Shown: positions 1-8,644, numbered from the stretch's first letter. The stretch: DNA of 64,000 nt from Mesobacillus persicus (GCF_900109925.1 NZ_FOBW01000001.1:1-64000), one strand, 5' to 3'. Program-made: numbers and translations. Notes: generated by a model not told the origin, from the letters alone.

Positions 1-21
1 AACGAAATGCATAGACAATAG

Positions 22-95
<74 letters not shown>

Positions 96-131
96 TTTAT
101 AATAGGTTGCTTTAATACTCCATATATTTTC

Positions 132-165
132 AGGGTGATTGCTTTATCGCAATCACCCTTTTTGT
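132..165 (+). terminator. Rho-independent terminator of the tRNA unit
   Basis: A 10-bp perfect stem (GGGTGATTGC at 133-142 with GCAATCACCC at 149-158) has a 6-nt loop and is followed by a T run. It closes the tRNA transcription unit ahead of the cobalamin leader. Confidence 0.93.
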
Positions 166-295
166 ATATCGTTTTATTAGTAACGGCTCACCCTGTGTCA
201 TTTACTTATTCGCGTAGTTAATTACTGTATGAGGGCAATTCGACAATTTTTCGCAAATTTAGAAAAAAGTCTGTCCATTAAACTCCTTATAGGTG

Positions 296-301
296 TATAA
301 T
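296..301 (+). promoter_or_regulatory. Possible -10 box for the cobalamin operon leader
   Basis: A perfect TATAAT lies about 35-40 nt before the riboswitch aptamer. No good -35 hexamer stands 17 nt upstream, so the promoter is suggested by position only. Confidence 0.4.
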
Positions 302-329
302 TCTTTTTAGCGGAAAATTTCATAATGAA

Positions 330-552
330 GAATGGGTGTCTTTTAAAAAGATTGTATCTTTTTAAGACTTAATAGGGAAGTTGGTGAAATTCCAACGCGG
401 TCCCGCCACTGTAAATGGGAGCTTATTGCATTAGCCACTGTACCATTAGGTATGGGAAGGCGCAAAACGAGCGATGACCATGAGCCAGGAGACCTGCCTG
501 ATTCTTTGCACCACAAACCTACGAGGATAGGAGGTGTTTGGCAGGATTACAT
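330..552 (+). promoter_or_regulatory. Cobalamin (AdoCbl) riboswitch
   Basis: The leader carries the conserved cobalamin-aptamer core: AGGGAAGTTGGTGAAATTCC near 362-382, CGGTCCCGCCACTGTAA near 398-415, and the B12-box-like GAGCCAGGAGACCTGCC at about 482-498. Further hairpins follow up to about 552. It lies directly before a terminator hairpin and btuF, so it most likely stops transcription of the uptake and salvage operon when adenosylcobalamin is plentiful. The outer boundaries are approximate. Confidence 0.95.
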
Positions 553-574
553 ACATACGTAAGTACCTATACAA

Positions 575-608
575 ACATCTCCATGTCTCTAGTGGAGATG
601 TTTTTTTT
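575..608 (+). terminator. Riboswitch expression-platform terminator
   Basis: A 9-bp stem (ACATCTCCA at 575-583 with TGGAGATGT at 593-601) is followed by a run of T to 608. It sits between the cobalamin aptamer and the btuF ribosome binding site, so it is the likely switch point for transcription attenuation. Confidence 0.9.
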
Positions 609-659
609 GTAAAAAGGGAAGAAATAGAGATTCCCAATTACTAAATGGAGGAATGAAGG

Positions 660-1637
660 ATGAAGAAGCTTTACACCTTATTATTTGCCTTATTATTGGC
701 GGTGGGAATCCTCACTGGCTGCGGAGGTAGTCCTGAAGAGCCAACAGTCGAAACCCCAAATGAAGAGAATCAAGCTAGTGAACAAGAGGAAGCAAGTTTT
801 CCTCTTACAATAACGGATGCCCTCGATAATGAGGTTGTCATTGAAGCAAAACCAGAGAAAATTGTGTCTTTAATCCCAAGCAATACTGAGATTGCATATG
901 CATTAGGTTTAGGGGAACAAATTGTCGGGGTGTCTGATTTTGATAATTTCCCTGAAGAAGTAGTAGAAAAAGAAAAGATTGGTAATATGGAGATTAATAT
1001 TGAAAAAATTATTTCTTTATCCCCTAATCTTGTTCTTGCTCATGCATCGAGTGCTCATAACTCAGAAGCTGGTCTACAGCAGCTAAAGGATGCAGGAATT
1101 GCTGTTCTGGTTGTAAACGATGCCCAAAATTTAGAGGATGTGTATAAAGGAATTCTTATGGTAGGAAGTGCGACAGGCGAGTTAGATGAGGCAGAAACAA
1201 TTGTTGCTGATATGAAGGAAAAGATAGAAGAAATTCAAGCAAAAGTAAAAGAAATAAAAGAAACAGATCGTAAGACAGTGTTTGTTGAAGTGTCACCAGC
1301 ACCTGAAATTTATTCTGTAGGTGCTAATACCTTTATGAATGAAATGCTCCAAATCATCAACGCTAAAAACGTAGTAAGCGAAGACGGTTGGCCGAAAATG
1401 GATCCGGAAGCAGTTATCGAGAGAAATCCGGATGTCATTATTACGACTCATGGATATTACACAGGCGATCCTGTAAGTGATGTGGTAAGTCGAGATGGCT
1501 GGCAGGATATTACAGCAGTTAAAAACGAGCAGGTTGTGGATGTCGATTCAGATATGGTTACCCGAACAGGTCCAAGGATTGCTCAAGGAGTAGAGGAAAT
1601 TGCAAAAGCTGTTTACCCGGAAATTTTCAACCAATAA
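660..1637 (+). CDS. btuF: Cobalamin/cobinamide ABC transporter, substrate-binding lipoprotein BtuF
   Basis: This 325-residue periplasmic-binding-type protein captures corrinoids outside the membrane and delivers them to BtuC. It has a lipoprotein signal peptide ending in the lipobox LTGC (Cys21) and then an acidic linker. The class III binding-protein fold follows; PEKIVSLIPSNTEIAYALGLG is typical of BtuF and siderophore-binding relatives. The start ATG has TGGAGG about 8 nt upstream. It is the first gene after the cobalamin riboswitch, which fixes the substrate class, and its end overlaps the start of btuC. A haem or siderophore role is unlikely given the setting. Confidence 0.93.
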   Translation: MKKLYTLLFALLLAVGILTGCGGSPEEPTVETPNEENQASEQEEASFPLTITDALDNEVVIEAKPEKIVSLIPSNTEIAYALGLGEQIVGVSDFDNFPEEVVEKEKIGNMEINIEKIISLSPNLVLAHASSAHNSEAGLQQLKDAGIAVLVVNDAQNLEDVYKGILMVGSATGELDEAETIVADMKEKIEEIQAKVKEIKETDRKTVFVEVSPAPEIYSVGANTFMNEMLQIINAKNVVSEDGWPKMDPEAVIERNPDVIITTHGYYTGDPVSDVVSRDGWQDITAVKNEQVVDVDSDMVTRTGPRIAQGVEEIAKAVYPEIFNQ

Positions 1638-2658
1638 ATATTTAGCTTATTTACTGGCTTCCGTATTTCTTTTAATGGCAATGCTATTAGGAATATCGAT
1701 AGGTACGGTTTCCGTGCCTATCTTGGATATCATTGGAATCATTGGTGCTGAAATTTTCCGCTATTCACTAAATGAAAGCATTGATCCAATGCATAGCAAT
1801 ATCGTCATGAATATTCGGTTGCCACGGGTGATTTTGGCTGGGTTAGTTGGGGCGTCTCTCGCAATTGCGGGAGCCGCCTTTCAAGGTTTATTGAGAAACC
1901 CGTTAGCGGATCCCTATACCCTTGGTGTTTCCTCTGGTGCATCAGTTGGTGCGGTCATTACGCTTTTCTTTGGAGTTTCCATTCCACTAGCGGGAATGTT
2001 TACCCTACCAATATTAAGTATTACTTTCGCCTTTTTAACGATTATGATGGTATTATTTTTTGCTCGTAGAATTGACCGAGGAATGAAGGTAGAAACAATT
2101 ATTTTAACCGGAATTATTTTCAGCTCGTTTTTAGGGGCATTTATTTCCTTGATGATTGCGCTGACCGGCGATGAATTAAGACAGATTATTGGTTGGCTCA
2201 TGGGGAGTGTCTCGATGCGAGGATGGGACTACATTAACATCATCTTCCCATTCTTCTTAATTGGCTCATTCATTCTATTAATGAATGCTAAAGAAATAAA
2301 TGCTATGTCTTTTGGAGAGGAAAGGGCCCAGCATATTGGTGTAAATGTTCAAAGGAGAAAAATGCTTGTCCTTATTGCGGGTTCCATATTAACTGGGGCT
2401 GCTGTTGCCGTTTCTGGGACCATCGGGTTTGTTGGACTAGTTATCCCACATTTAACGCGGCTATTATGGGGACCAGATCATCGCCATTTACTACCATTGT
2501 CTATTTTTACGGGAAGTGGATTTCTTATTTTAGCAGATTTAGTGGCACGCACGATTATATCGCCAACGGAACTCCCGATTGGTGTGATTACATCAATGAT
2601 AGGAGCTCCCGTTTTTGCGGTCATTTTAATGAATAGACGGAAGGAAAGAAGAGGGTAA
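1600..2658 (+). CDS. btuC: Cobalamin ABC transporter permease BtuC
   Basis: A 352-residue FecCD-type permease with about ten hydrophobic segments. It carries family motifs such as RLPRVILAGLVGASLAIAGA near residues 68-87 and GAAVAVSGTIGFVGLVIPHL near 266-285. The chosen TTG start lies 38 nt inside btuF, with AAGGAG 9 nt ahead, which points to translational coupling; a start farther in would remove the N-terminal cytoplasmic stretch. It forms the membrane channel for corrinoid import with the ATPase domain encoded next. Confidence 0.92.
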   Translation: MQKLFTRKFSTNKYLAYLLASVFLLMAMLLGISIGTVSVPILDIIGIIGAEIFRYSLNESIDPMHSNIVMNIRLPRVILAGLVGASLAIAGAAFQGLLRNPLADPYTLGVSSGASVGAVITLFFGVSIPLAGMFTLPILSITFAFLTIMMVLFFARRIDRGMKVETIILTGIIFSSFLGAFISLMIALTGDELRQIIGWLMGSVSMRGWDYINIIFPFFLIGSFILLMNAKEINAMSFGEERAQHIGVNVQRRKMLVLIAGSILTGAAVAVSGTIGFVGLVIPHLTRLLWGPDHRHLLPLSIFTGSGFLILADLVARTIISPTELPIGVITSMIGAPVFAVILMNRRKERRG

Positions 2659-2661
2659 AGG

Positions 2662-4131
2662 ATGCTTAAGATTCAACAATTGACAGGCGGATATACTGGA
2701 GAGGCTATCCTAAAAAATATCTCTTTTGAGGTTGAAAAAGGAGAATTATTTGGAATTCTGGGACCAAATGGGAGTGGGAAAACCACCCTGCTAAAAATGT
2801 TAAGCGGGGTACTTCCTTTCTCTAATGGTAATATTCTTTTAAAAGATAAACCACTAAAACAATATAGTGCAAGGGAACTAGCGAAAATTATCGCTGTCCT
2901 TCCACAGCATTCTAGTCAGGCGTTTTCTTATACCGTCAAAGAAACGGTGTCCCTTGGCAGGTATGCTCATCAACAAGGGTGGTTTCAAACATGGTCAGAA
3001 ATGGATGAACAAATTGTTCGGCAGGTAATGGGACAAACGGGAGTTGCCCAGTTTGAAAATCAGGACATACAACTGCTTTCAGGTGGGGAGAGACAGCGAG
3101 TTTTTTTGGCGCAGGCTCTTGCACAAGAACCGGAGATTTTATTGTTGGATGAACCAACGAATCATCTTGACCTATCGTTTCAAAAGGATTTACTGGACCG
3201 ATTAAAAGGATGGACAAATGAACGCAATTTGACGGTAATTTCCATTTTTCATGACTTGAATTTGGCCGGGTTATATTGTGACCGTCTCCTTCTCATGGAA
3301 AACGGGAAAATTAACCTGGACGATCTCCCAAATGAAGTGCTTCGTGAAGAAAGGATTCGAGCTGTTTATAAAACGAAAATACAAAAACAGTCACATCCAA
3401 AAGTACCTGCTCCGCAAATGGTGTTGTTACCAGAAATAAAGGATAATCAAACTGACGACGTCTCAATCGATGAAGCGCTCTTACAAATTTCAGGAGAGTA
3501 TCTCGCTCTAAAGTCTCCAATTCCTCTTCGCACGATGTCTTCAGGAGTAGTTGGCTCTGGGACTGGTTGGCATAAAGTGTTTATCAACCGTCATGTTGAT
3601 AAGAATTATCATTGTGATGATTATCGTGATGATATGGTTGCCTTTATAAAAGAGAATGACTTTGAACCAGGAGAAACGGTCGGAATGATGACGGCTGTTA
3701 TGATCGAGGATGTTGACTATCAGCTATTACGAGATGTAGATTTTTCCGTGTTAATTGTCGTTACAGCAGGGGTTGGCAATGCCATCGATGCTTCAAGAAG
3801 TATGGAACATACCTTTCAGTTGTCCCCTGGGACAATCAATACGTGGGTGTTTGTCAATGGCCACTTGACCGAGGAAGCTTTTATCCAAAGTATCATGACA
3901 GCTACTGAAGCGAAAACAAAAGCCCTCCATGAACTTGAAGTAAGAGATAAGGTTACAGGTTCAATTGCAACTGGGACTTCAACGGACAGCATTTCGATTG
4001 CGGCTACGCAAAGGGGGCGTCACCTTGAGTTTGCTGGTACAATTACACCTCTAGGTAAGTTAATAGGTAAAGGCGTTTATGATTGTACGATTGAAGCCAT
4101 TAAGAAAAGCCGACAAAGGGTGAAGATATGA
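2662..4131 (+). CDS. BtuD-CbiZ fusion: cobalamin ABC transporter ATPase with adenosylcobinamide amidohydrolase
   Basis: A 489-residue two-domain protein. Residues 1 to about 235 are an ABC ATPase with Walker A GPNGSGKTT, signature LSGGERQR and Walker B EILLLDEPTNHLD. Residues from about 265 to 489 match the CbiZ family, which cuts the aminopropanol group from adenosylcobinamide to give adenosylcobyric acid; characteristic stretches are MSSGVVGSGTGW, TAGVGNA and TGTSTDS. The fusion couples corrinoid import to remodelling at the membrane. The gene starts 3 nt after btuC and overlaps cbiB by 4 nt (ATGA). BtuD-CbiZ fusions are known in Bacillus relatives, so the architecture is not new. Confidence 0.93.
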   Translation: MLKIQQLTGGYTGEAILKNISFEVEKGELFGILGPNGSGKTTLLKMLSGVLPFSNGNILLKDKPLKQYSARELAKIIAVLPQHSSQAFSYTVKETVSLGRYAHQQGWFQTWSEMDEQIVRQVMGQTGVAQFENQDIQLLSGGERQRVFLAQALAQEPEILLLDEPTNHLDLSFQKDLLDRLKGWTNERNLTVISIFHDLNLAGLYCDRLLLMENGKINLDDLPNEVLREERIRAVYKTKIQKQSHPKVPAPQMVLLPEIKDNQTDDVSIDEALLQISGEYLALKSPIPLRTMSSGVVGSGTGWHKVFINRHVDKNYHCDDYRDDMVAFIKENDFEPGETVGMMTAVMIEDVDYQLLRDVDFSVLIVVTAGVGNAIDASRSMEHTFQLSPGTINTWVFVNGHLTEEAFIQSIMTATEAKTKALHELEVRDKVTGSIATGTSTDSISIAATQRGRHLEFAGTITPLGKLIGKGVYDCTIEAIKKSRQRVKI

Positions 4132-5111
4132 TTCTATATCATCTGATTGCTCTTACTTTTGCCGTTCTAATTGATCTCGTAGTTGGCGACCCACCAAATT
4201 GGCCTCATCCTGTAAAATGGTTTGGTTCCCTGATTAGTAAATTAGAGAATAGATGGAATAAAGGAGTGTATCAGAAAGAAAAGGGCCTCATGATGGTGCT
4301 AACGGTATTAGTTGTTGTAGGAGGGTCGTCGTTCCTACTTGTGGTTGGTGCTTATTCTATACACCCTTTGGTGGGGATCGGGATTGAAGCGATTTTAATT
4401 GCGACGACCATTGCCCAAAAGGGTTTAAAAGAAGCGGCGTTAACTATTTATAGGCCACTCGAAAGAAACAACCTTGCGGAGGCCCGTGTCAAGTTATCGT
4501 ATATTGTTGGTCGAGATACCCAACATCTACAAGAAGAAGAAATCACAAGGGGTGCTGTTGAAACGGTTGCTGAAAATACGAGTGACGGAATTACTGCTCC
4601 TTTGTTTTGGGCGCTAATAGGGGGGGCTCCGTTTGCAATGGTGTACCGAGCGATCAATACATGCGATTCGATGGTGGGCTATAAGAACGAAAGATTTCGT
4701 GATTTTGGCTGGGCATCAGCAAGGTTTGATGATATCGTGAACTGGATTCCTAGCCGCCTGACATCCATGTGTATGCTAATAACTAATCAACCAGAGTTAA
4801 TATCCCGCACAAGGGCTAGAAAAATAGTATGGAGGGATGCGAAAAAGCATCCTAGTCCCAATAGTGGCTGGGGAGAAGCAGCGGTTGCCGCAATCCTTGG
4901 TGTCCAGCTTGGGGGGATTAACTATTACAAAGGAGTCATTTCTAATCGAGCAAGGATGGGCGATCCAATAGTCCCATTAGAAAAGAATCATATTTTAAAA
5001 ACCAACCAAATTGTGACGAGAACTTTACCATTCTACTTACTATTATTATGGACAGGAGGGGTATTGATTGAATTGGCCCGAACATGGATCAAATCCGCAT
5101 TATTTATATGA
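4128..5111 (+). CDS. cbiB: Adenosylcobinamide-phosphate synthase CbiB
   Basis: A 327-residue integral membrane enzyme that attaches (R)-1-amino-2-propanol phosphate to adenosylcobyric acid. Hallmarks are the N-terminal DLVVGDPPNWPHPVKW, the core ETVAENTSDG with APLFWA, and NSGWGEAAVA. Several membrane segments are visible. It overlaps the preceding fusion by 4 nt and overlaps cobD, whose product decarboxylates threonine phosphate to make its cosubstrate. It rebuilds what the CbiZ domain removes, now with the correct phosphorylated linker. Confidence 0.95.
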   Translation: MILYHLIALTFAVLIDLVVGDPPNWPHPVKWFGSLISKLENRWNKGVYQKEKGLMMVLTVLVVVGGSSFLLVVGAYSIHPLVGIGIEAILIATTIAQKGLKEAALTIYRPLERNNLAEARVKLSYIVGRDTQHLQEEEITRGAVETVAENTSDGITAPLFWALIGGAPFAMVYRAINTCDSMVGYKNERFRDFGWASARFDDIVNWIPSRLTSMCMLITNQPELISRTRARKIVWRDAKKHPSPNSGWGEAAVAAILGVQLGGINYYKGVISNRARMGDPIVPLEKNHILKTNQIVTRTLPFYLLLLWTGGVLIELARTWIKSALFI

Positions 5112-6156
5112 AGCATTAAACAAGGAGTTTCCAGATAATAGGGTTGATTTCAGTGCCAACATTAATCCGCTTGGACCTCCACCACTAATCAAAGAAAATT
5201 GGAATTCTTTGTTGAGCACCATTAGTGATTACCCTGATCCAAATGGTATCGAGCTAAGAAAAAGGATTGCAAAAACGGAAGGATTGGATGAGAACCAGGT
5301 CCTTATTGGGAATGGTGGTGCCGAAATGATCTCACTTATTGGTCGGCTTCTTACTGGCCAACGGGCACTGATTGTGCAGCCCGCCTTTTCCGAATACGAG
5401 CAAGCCTGTCGGGTGAATGGTGCCATTGTAGATTATCACCAGTTAACATCAGGAAGCTGGGACCTAGATTTAGAGAGTTTGCACAAAAAACTGAGGGATA
5501 CGGATGCGGTATTTATTTGTAATCCTAGCAATCCAACAGGAGTTTATTATTCCAAACCAGTTTTGATGGAATTACTTTTCGCCTGTAGAGAAAATAATTG
5601 TCTCCTTATAATTGACGAGGCATTTTACGATTTTATTTATTATTATGAATCTTTGGTTGAATACATAGAAGAGTTTCCTAATTTACTTATTATTCGTTCG
5701 ATGACGAAAATGTATGCTATGCCTGGCTTGAGACTTGGCTATTTGCTAGCAGACGCAAGGGTAATTGAGAGGGTTGCGAAATTTCAGCCGCAATGGAGCA
5801 TGAATGCGATTGCGCTGAAAGCAGGGGAATGGTGCCTAGAAAGTGAAATTTATAGAAAGGAAACAATAAATCTTATTGTACAGGAAAGAAAGCGACTCTT
5901 TGCTTTCTACCATGGTGTACAATTCAATGTCTCACCGTCTGAGACAAATTTTTATTTACTAAAGGATCCTGTTCTCGATGATCAGATTCCTTTATTTCGA
6001 TTTTTACTTGATAAAGGCATTGTACCTAGACATACAATGAATTTCCCTGGCCTTGAGGGTAAATGGCTTCGGTTTGCGATTAAAGCTCCGGTTGAAAATG
6101 ACCGATTGATGGAGGCGATTGTAGAGTGGCGGAACAATCATTCCTCATCTTTATAA
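5068..6156 (+). CDS. cobD: L-threonine-O-3-phosphate decarboxylase CobD (PLP, fold type I)
   Basis: A 362-residue aminotransferase-like PLP enzyme related to histidinol-phosphate aminotransferase. It has the CobD-type opening VDFSANINPLGPP, the PLP-binding region IDEAFYDF and the Schiff-base lysine in SMTKMYAMPGLRLGY. The TTG start has AGGAGGGG 6 nt upstream and lies 44 nt inside cbiB. Between cbiB and cobU, its role is supply of (R)-1-amino-2-propanol phosphate. No PduX-type (GHMP) threonine kinase is visible in this operon to make its substrate. An amino-transfer role is the alternative, made unlikely by context. Confidence 0.9.
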   Translation: MNWPEHGSNPHYLYEALNKEFPDNRVDFSANINPLGPPPLIKENWNSLLSTISDYPDPNGIELRKRIAKTEGLDENQVLIGNGGAEMISLIGRLLTGQRALIVQPAFSEYEQACRVNGAIVDYHQLTSGSWDLDLESLHKKLRDTDAVFICNPSNPTGVYYSKPVLMELLFACRENNCLLIIDEAFYDFIYYYESLVEYIEEFPNLLIIRSMTKMYAMPGLRLGYLLADARVIERVAKFQPQWSMNAIALKAGEWCLESEIYRKETINLIVQERKRLFAFYHGVQFNVSPSETNFYLLKDPVLDDQIPLFRFLLDKGIVPRHTMNFPGLEGKWLRFAIKAPVENDRLMEAIVEWRNNHSSSL

Positions 6157-6728
6157 GCGGTGGCGTTCGAAGTGGGAAAAGTCAGTTTGCGGAAAAGCTT
6201 GCGGTTGATTTATCAGGATTAACTCCAGATAGAACCGGTAATACTCCATATCAGCTACATTATATCGCCGCAGGTCAGGCAAGTGATGAAGAAATGAAAA
6301 CGAGGATCTTACGACATCAAACAGATCGTCATTTTAGTGGACTAAATTGGATTACCTGGGAACAACCTACTGAGCTAACAAAGCTTTCCGAAGTGTTCAG
6401 TAAACATGATGTTGTGCTCCTAGATTGTTTAACGACCTTACTAAACAATGAATTTTTTAAAGAGGAAAACCTGTGGGGAAATATCCTGTTTCAAGAGCAG
6501 ATAATGGCAGAGATACTCGAAGCTATCGAGAAGATTACGAGTTCTTGCCATGCTTTAATTGTTGTTAGCAATGAGGTTTTCTATGATACAAGCGGAGATC
6601 AAGAGCTCATTTATACATATAAAAAAATACTGGGAAAGCTTCATCAGAAAGTAGTCGCAAAGGCACAAAAGGCCTATCTTGTTGAATCCGGGATTCCTCT
6701 TTTAATGAAAGGGGGAAAGTCCATATGA
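6126..6728 (+). CDS. cobU: Adenosylcobinamide kinase / adenosylcobinamide-phosphate guanylyltransferase CobU
   Basis: A 200-residue P-loop enzyme that activates the corrinoid as adenosylcobinamide-GDP. It has P-loop GGVRSGKS near residue 11, the family motif YIAAGQASDEEMKTRILRHQ with the His region that carries GMP in CobU enzymes, the WITWEQP stretch and the VVLLDCLT strand. The GTG start overlaps cobD by 31 nt. Its TGA overlaps the ATG of a micro-ORF (ATGA). A second, shorter CobU-like protein lies downstream. Confidence 0.92.
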   Translation: MAEQSFLIFISGGVRSGKSQFAEKLAVDLSGLTPDRTGNTPYQLHYIAAGQASDEEMKTRILRHQTDRHFSGLNWITWEQPTELTKLSEVFSKHDVVLLDCLTTLLNNEFFKEENLWGNILFQEQIMAEILEAIEKITSSCHALIVVSNEVFYDTSGDQELIYTYKKILGKLHQKVVAKAQKAYLVESGIPLLMKGGKSI

Positions 6729-6844
6729 AAGGAAATACGTTTCAAGGTAAATCATTTAATGGTGGTAATAGCATAGCTGTAACTCGGATCATTGGTGCGT
6801 ATCGGCTCTATCTGAGAAAATATAATTGGAGAAGCATATCATGA
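6725..6844 (+). CDS. 39-residue micro-ORF stitched between cobU and cobS
   Basis: This small reading frame begins MKGNTFQGKSFNGG and ends RKYNWRSIS. Its ATG shares an ATGA with the cobU stop, and its TGA shares an ATGA with the cobS ATG at 6841. AAAGGGGG stands about 9 nt before its start. The protein is basic, rich in Gly, Asn, Arg and Tyr, and has no recognisable domain or membrane segment. The precise junctions at both ends suggest it is translated, either as a small protein or as a coupling peptide that carries ribosomes from cobU to cobS. It could also be a relic of a lost gene. Confidence 0.5.
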   Translation: MKGNTFQGKSFNGGNSIAVTRIIGAYRLYLRKYNWRSIS

Positions 6845-7635
6845 AATGGCTTAAGGGTTTATTAATCAATTTTCAATTTTTCACAAGCATTCCAGTGCCT
6901 TTTACGATACCTATGGACCGAGAGCATTTGGGGAAGGCGATTAAGACCTTTCCTTTGCTTGGCTTGGTACAGGGGGGGCTTTATGCAGGTATTCTCTTTG
7001 CCCTGACCGAATGGACGATGTTTTCAAGTTTAACAGTGGCCATTGCACTTTGGTTAGCCGGAATTATTTTCACTGGTGGCATTCACCTTGATGGTTGGAT
7101 GGATGCCAGCGATGCCTTTTTCTCGTACCGTGATCAAGAAAAACGTTTAGAAATAATGTCTGATCCAAGGTCTGGCGCTTTTGCGGTCTTGTCGGTCATT
7201 GTCTTGCTAGGTACGAGGTTCTTTTTTATATATGAAATTGTTTTAATGCATGAGCCGATAACCTATATATTAGTAGCATTCATTCCTATTTTAAGCAAAA
7301 TGGTCATGGGGGTTCTTTTATTAACAATACCTTCAGCGAAAAAGGAAGGACTGGGGACGCTTTTTAAAGATGCAGCAACAGATAAGACGTTGCTTGTTTA
7401 CCCCATTTATTTGGTTATATTTATTGCTGCTAGTATCGGATTCATTGGTGATGGGGCCATGTTTGGAATCTGTGCTATGATTCTGGCCGCATTTCTACTT
7501 ATTATTTATTTAAAGAAGAAAACAATTAGCTGGTTTGGAGGTATGACAGGTGATGTTCTTGGAGCCAGTGTGGAAGGGACAGGACAGCTTTTATGGATGA
7601 CATTGTGGTTATTACATTATTTCGCCATGGGGTAA
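6841..7635 (+). CDS. cobS: Cobalamin (5'-phosphate) synthase CobS
   Basis: A 264-residue membrane enzyme joining adenosylcobinamide-GDP to alpha-ribazole or its phosphate. It opens with MKWLKGLLINFQFFTSIPVP and has the family motif GGIHLDGWMDASDAFFS near residue 80, RLEIMSDPRSGAFAV, and several hydrophobic helices; GMTGDVLGA near the end is also typical. The ATG at 6841 is preferred because GGAG lies 9 nt upstream and the micro-ORF stop overlaps it; a TTG at 6826 would add five residues. It overlaps the next gene by 43 nt. Confidence 0.94.
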   Translation: MKWLKGLLINFQFFTSIPVPFTIPMDREHLGKAIKTFPLLGLVQGGLYAGILFALTEWTMFSSLTVAIALWLAGIIFTGGIHLDGWMDASDAFFSYRDQEKRLEIMSDPRSGAFAVLSVIVLLGTRFFFIYEIVLMHEPITYILVAFIPILSKMVMGVLLLTIPSAKKEGLGTLFKDAATDKTLLVYPIYLVIFIAASIGFIGDGAMFGICAMILAAFLLIIYLKKKTISWFGGMTGDVLGASVEGTGQLLWMTLWLLHYFAMG

Positions 7636-8210
7636 CCGAGGAAAATAAACGTCAAGCCTATTTAGGCTGGAATGATTCTCCGCTTCTCTTCGAAGAAAAA
7701 GAGAGGTTATCTAAATTGCAGCTTAGAGATGAAATGGTTTTTTCAAGTGATTTAGGTAGATGCTTGACGACCGCTGCCATTCTATTTCCTCGTACAACAC
7801 CCGAAATAATAACAGAATTGCGTGAACTGCATTTTGGGGAATGGGAAGGGAAGACCTATTCAGAGTTAGTTCAGGATATTCTCTATGAACAATGGCTGAA
7901 CGATTTTTATTCCGTAAGGCCACCTGAGGGTGAATCATTTCAGGAATTTGCTCTACGAGTAAATGGTGGTTGGGAGAAGGTAAAGAAGGACTTGGAAGAG
8001 AATAATCAGACTAGAGCTACAATCATTACCCATGGGGGAGTGATTAAATATTTATTGTCGCAACTTGCTCCAGAAGAGAAGGAGTTTCACGATTGGAAGG
8101 TTCCTCATGGAAATGGATTTGAACTTAAGTGGAACAAAGACCAATGGAGGAGGGGAGAGCGTTGCATTTCGTTACAGGAGGTGCCTTTAATGGCAAATCC
8201 AAATGGGTGA
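7593..8210 (+). CDS. cobC: CobC-like alpha-ribazole / adenosylcobalamin phosphatase (histidine phosphatase family)
   Basis: A 205-residue phosphoglycerate-mutase-like phosphatase with the catalytic FRHGVTEEN at the N-terminus, a second arginine region FSSDLGRCLTTA, the acid region ELHFGEWEG and the second His in ITHGG. By position it should remove the 5' phosphate from cobalamin phosphate or alpha-ribazole phosphate. The start overlaps cobS; an in-frame GTG at 7605 is an alternative. A second member of the family closes the operon, so the two may divide substrates. Confidence 0.85.
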   Translation: MDDIVVITLFRHGVTEENKRQAYLGWNDSPLLFEEKERLSKLQLRDEMVFSSDLGRCLTTAAILFPRTTPEIITELRELHFGEWEGKTYSELVQDILYEQWLNDFYSVRPPEGESFQEFALRVNGGWEKVKKDLEENNQTRATIITHGGVIKYLLSQLAPEEKEFHDWKVPHGNGFELKWNKDQWRRGERCISLQEVPLMANPNG

Positions 8211-8602
8211 AAGAATATTATCAATTAAACAATACACATTATGAGTGGATATCTGCTTATCAGCGAAAGGCTGTTCCCGAAAAGTCGGAGAGACCCGGTA
8301 GCGGAAGCGTAATTGTTTTAGAAGGAATCGAAATGTGGGTAAAGGATTGGGTGGAAATATTTGAGGTTCATGAAATCCGTGAAAAATGGCAGGATCTACT
8401 ACGGCAATGGGTAGAGTGGGAAAAGCAACACCCCTTGTGTAAGGTTATTATAATAGGAAATGACCTTTCTAAAGGGATTGTTCCAATTGATGCCAAACAA
8501 AGGAAATGGCGGGATGTAACGGGATGGATTTACCAAGATACGGTATCTGCATCACAGCGTGTCGATTTGGTTTGGTACGGGATAAATCAACAAATTGGAT
8601 AG
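8162..8602 (+). CDS. Short CobU-like P-loop protein
   Basis: A 146-residue protein related to CobU by its P-loop TGGAFNGKSKW at the very N-terminus and by its C-terminal half, where IIIGNDLSKGIVPIDAKQRKWRD resembles the CobU segment before the last helix. It lacks the CobU region with the DEEM..RI..H motif, so guanylyl transfer through that His seems impossible. The TTG at 8162 is chosen because GGAGGAGGGG ends 6 nt upstream; an ATG at 8129 in frame has no good site. It overlaps cobC by 49 nt. It could be a dedicated kinase in cobalamin assembly or a regulatory paralog. Confidence 0.75.
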   Translation: MHFVTGGAFNGKSKWVKEYYQLNNTHYEWISAYQRKAVPEKSERPGSGSVIVLEGIEMWVKDWVEIFEVHEIREKWQDLLRQWVEWEKQHPLCKVIIIGNDLSKGIVPIDAKQRKWRDVTGWIYQDTVSASQRVDLVWYGINQQIG

Positions 8603-8644
8603 GCAAAAATAGCATCACATATTTTAGGAAAAGGGGAGATTGGA

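Noticed and set aside
330-608. A protein-coding frame inside the cobalamin leader (minus strand 446-637)
   Set aside because: The region is fully explained by the riboswitch and its terminator, and the frame has no ribosome site.
5229-5426. Minus-strand frames opposite cobalamin genes (and similar ones opposite other genes)
   Set aside because: They are shadows of well-supported genes, with no ribosome sites and no family patterns.
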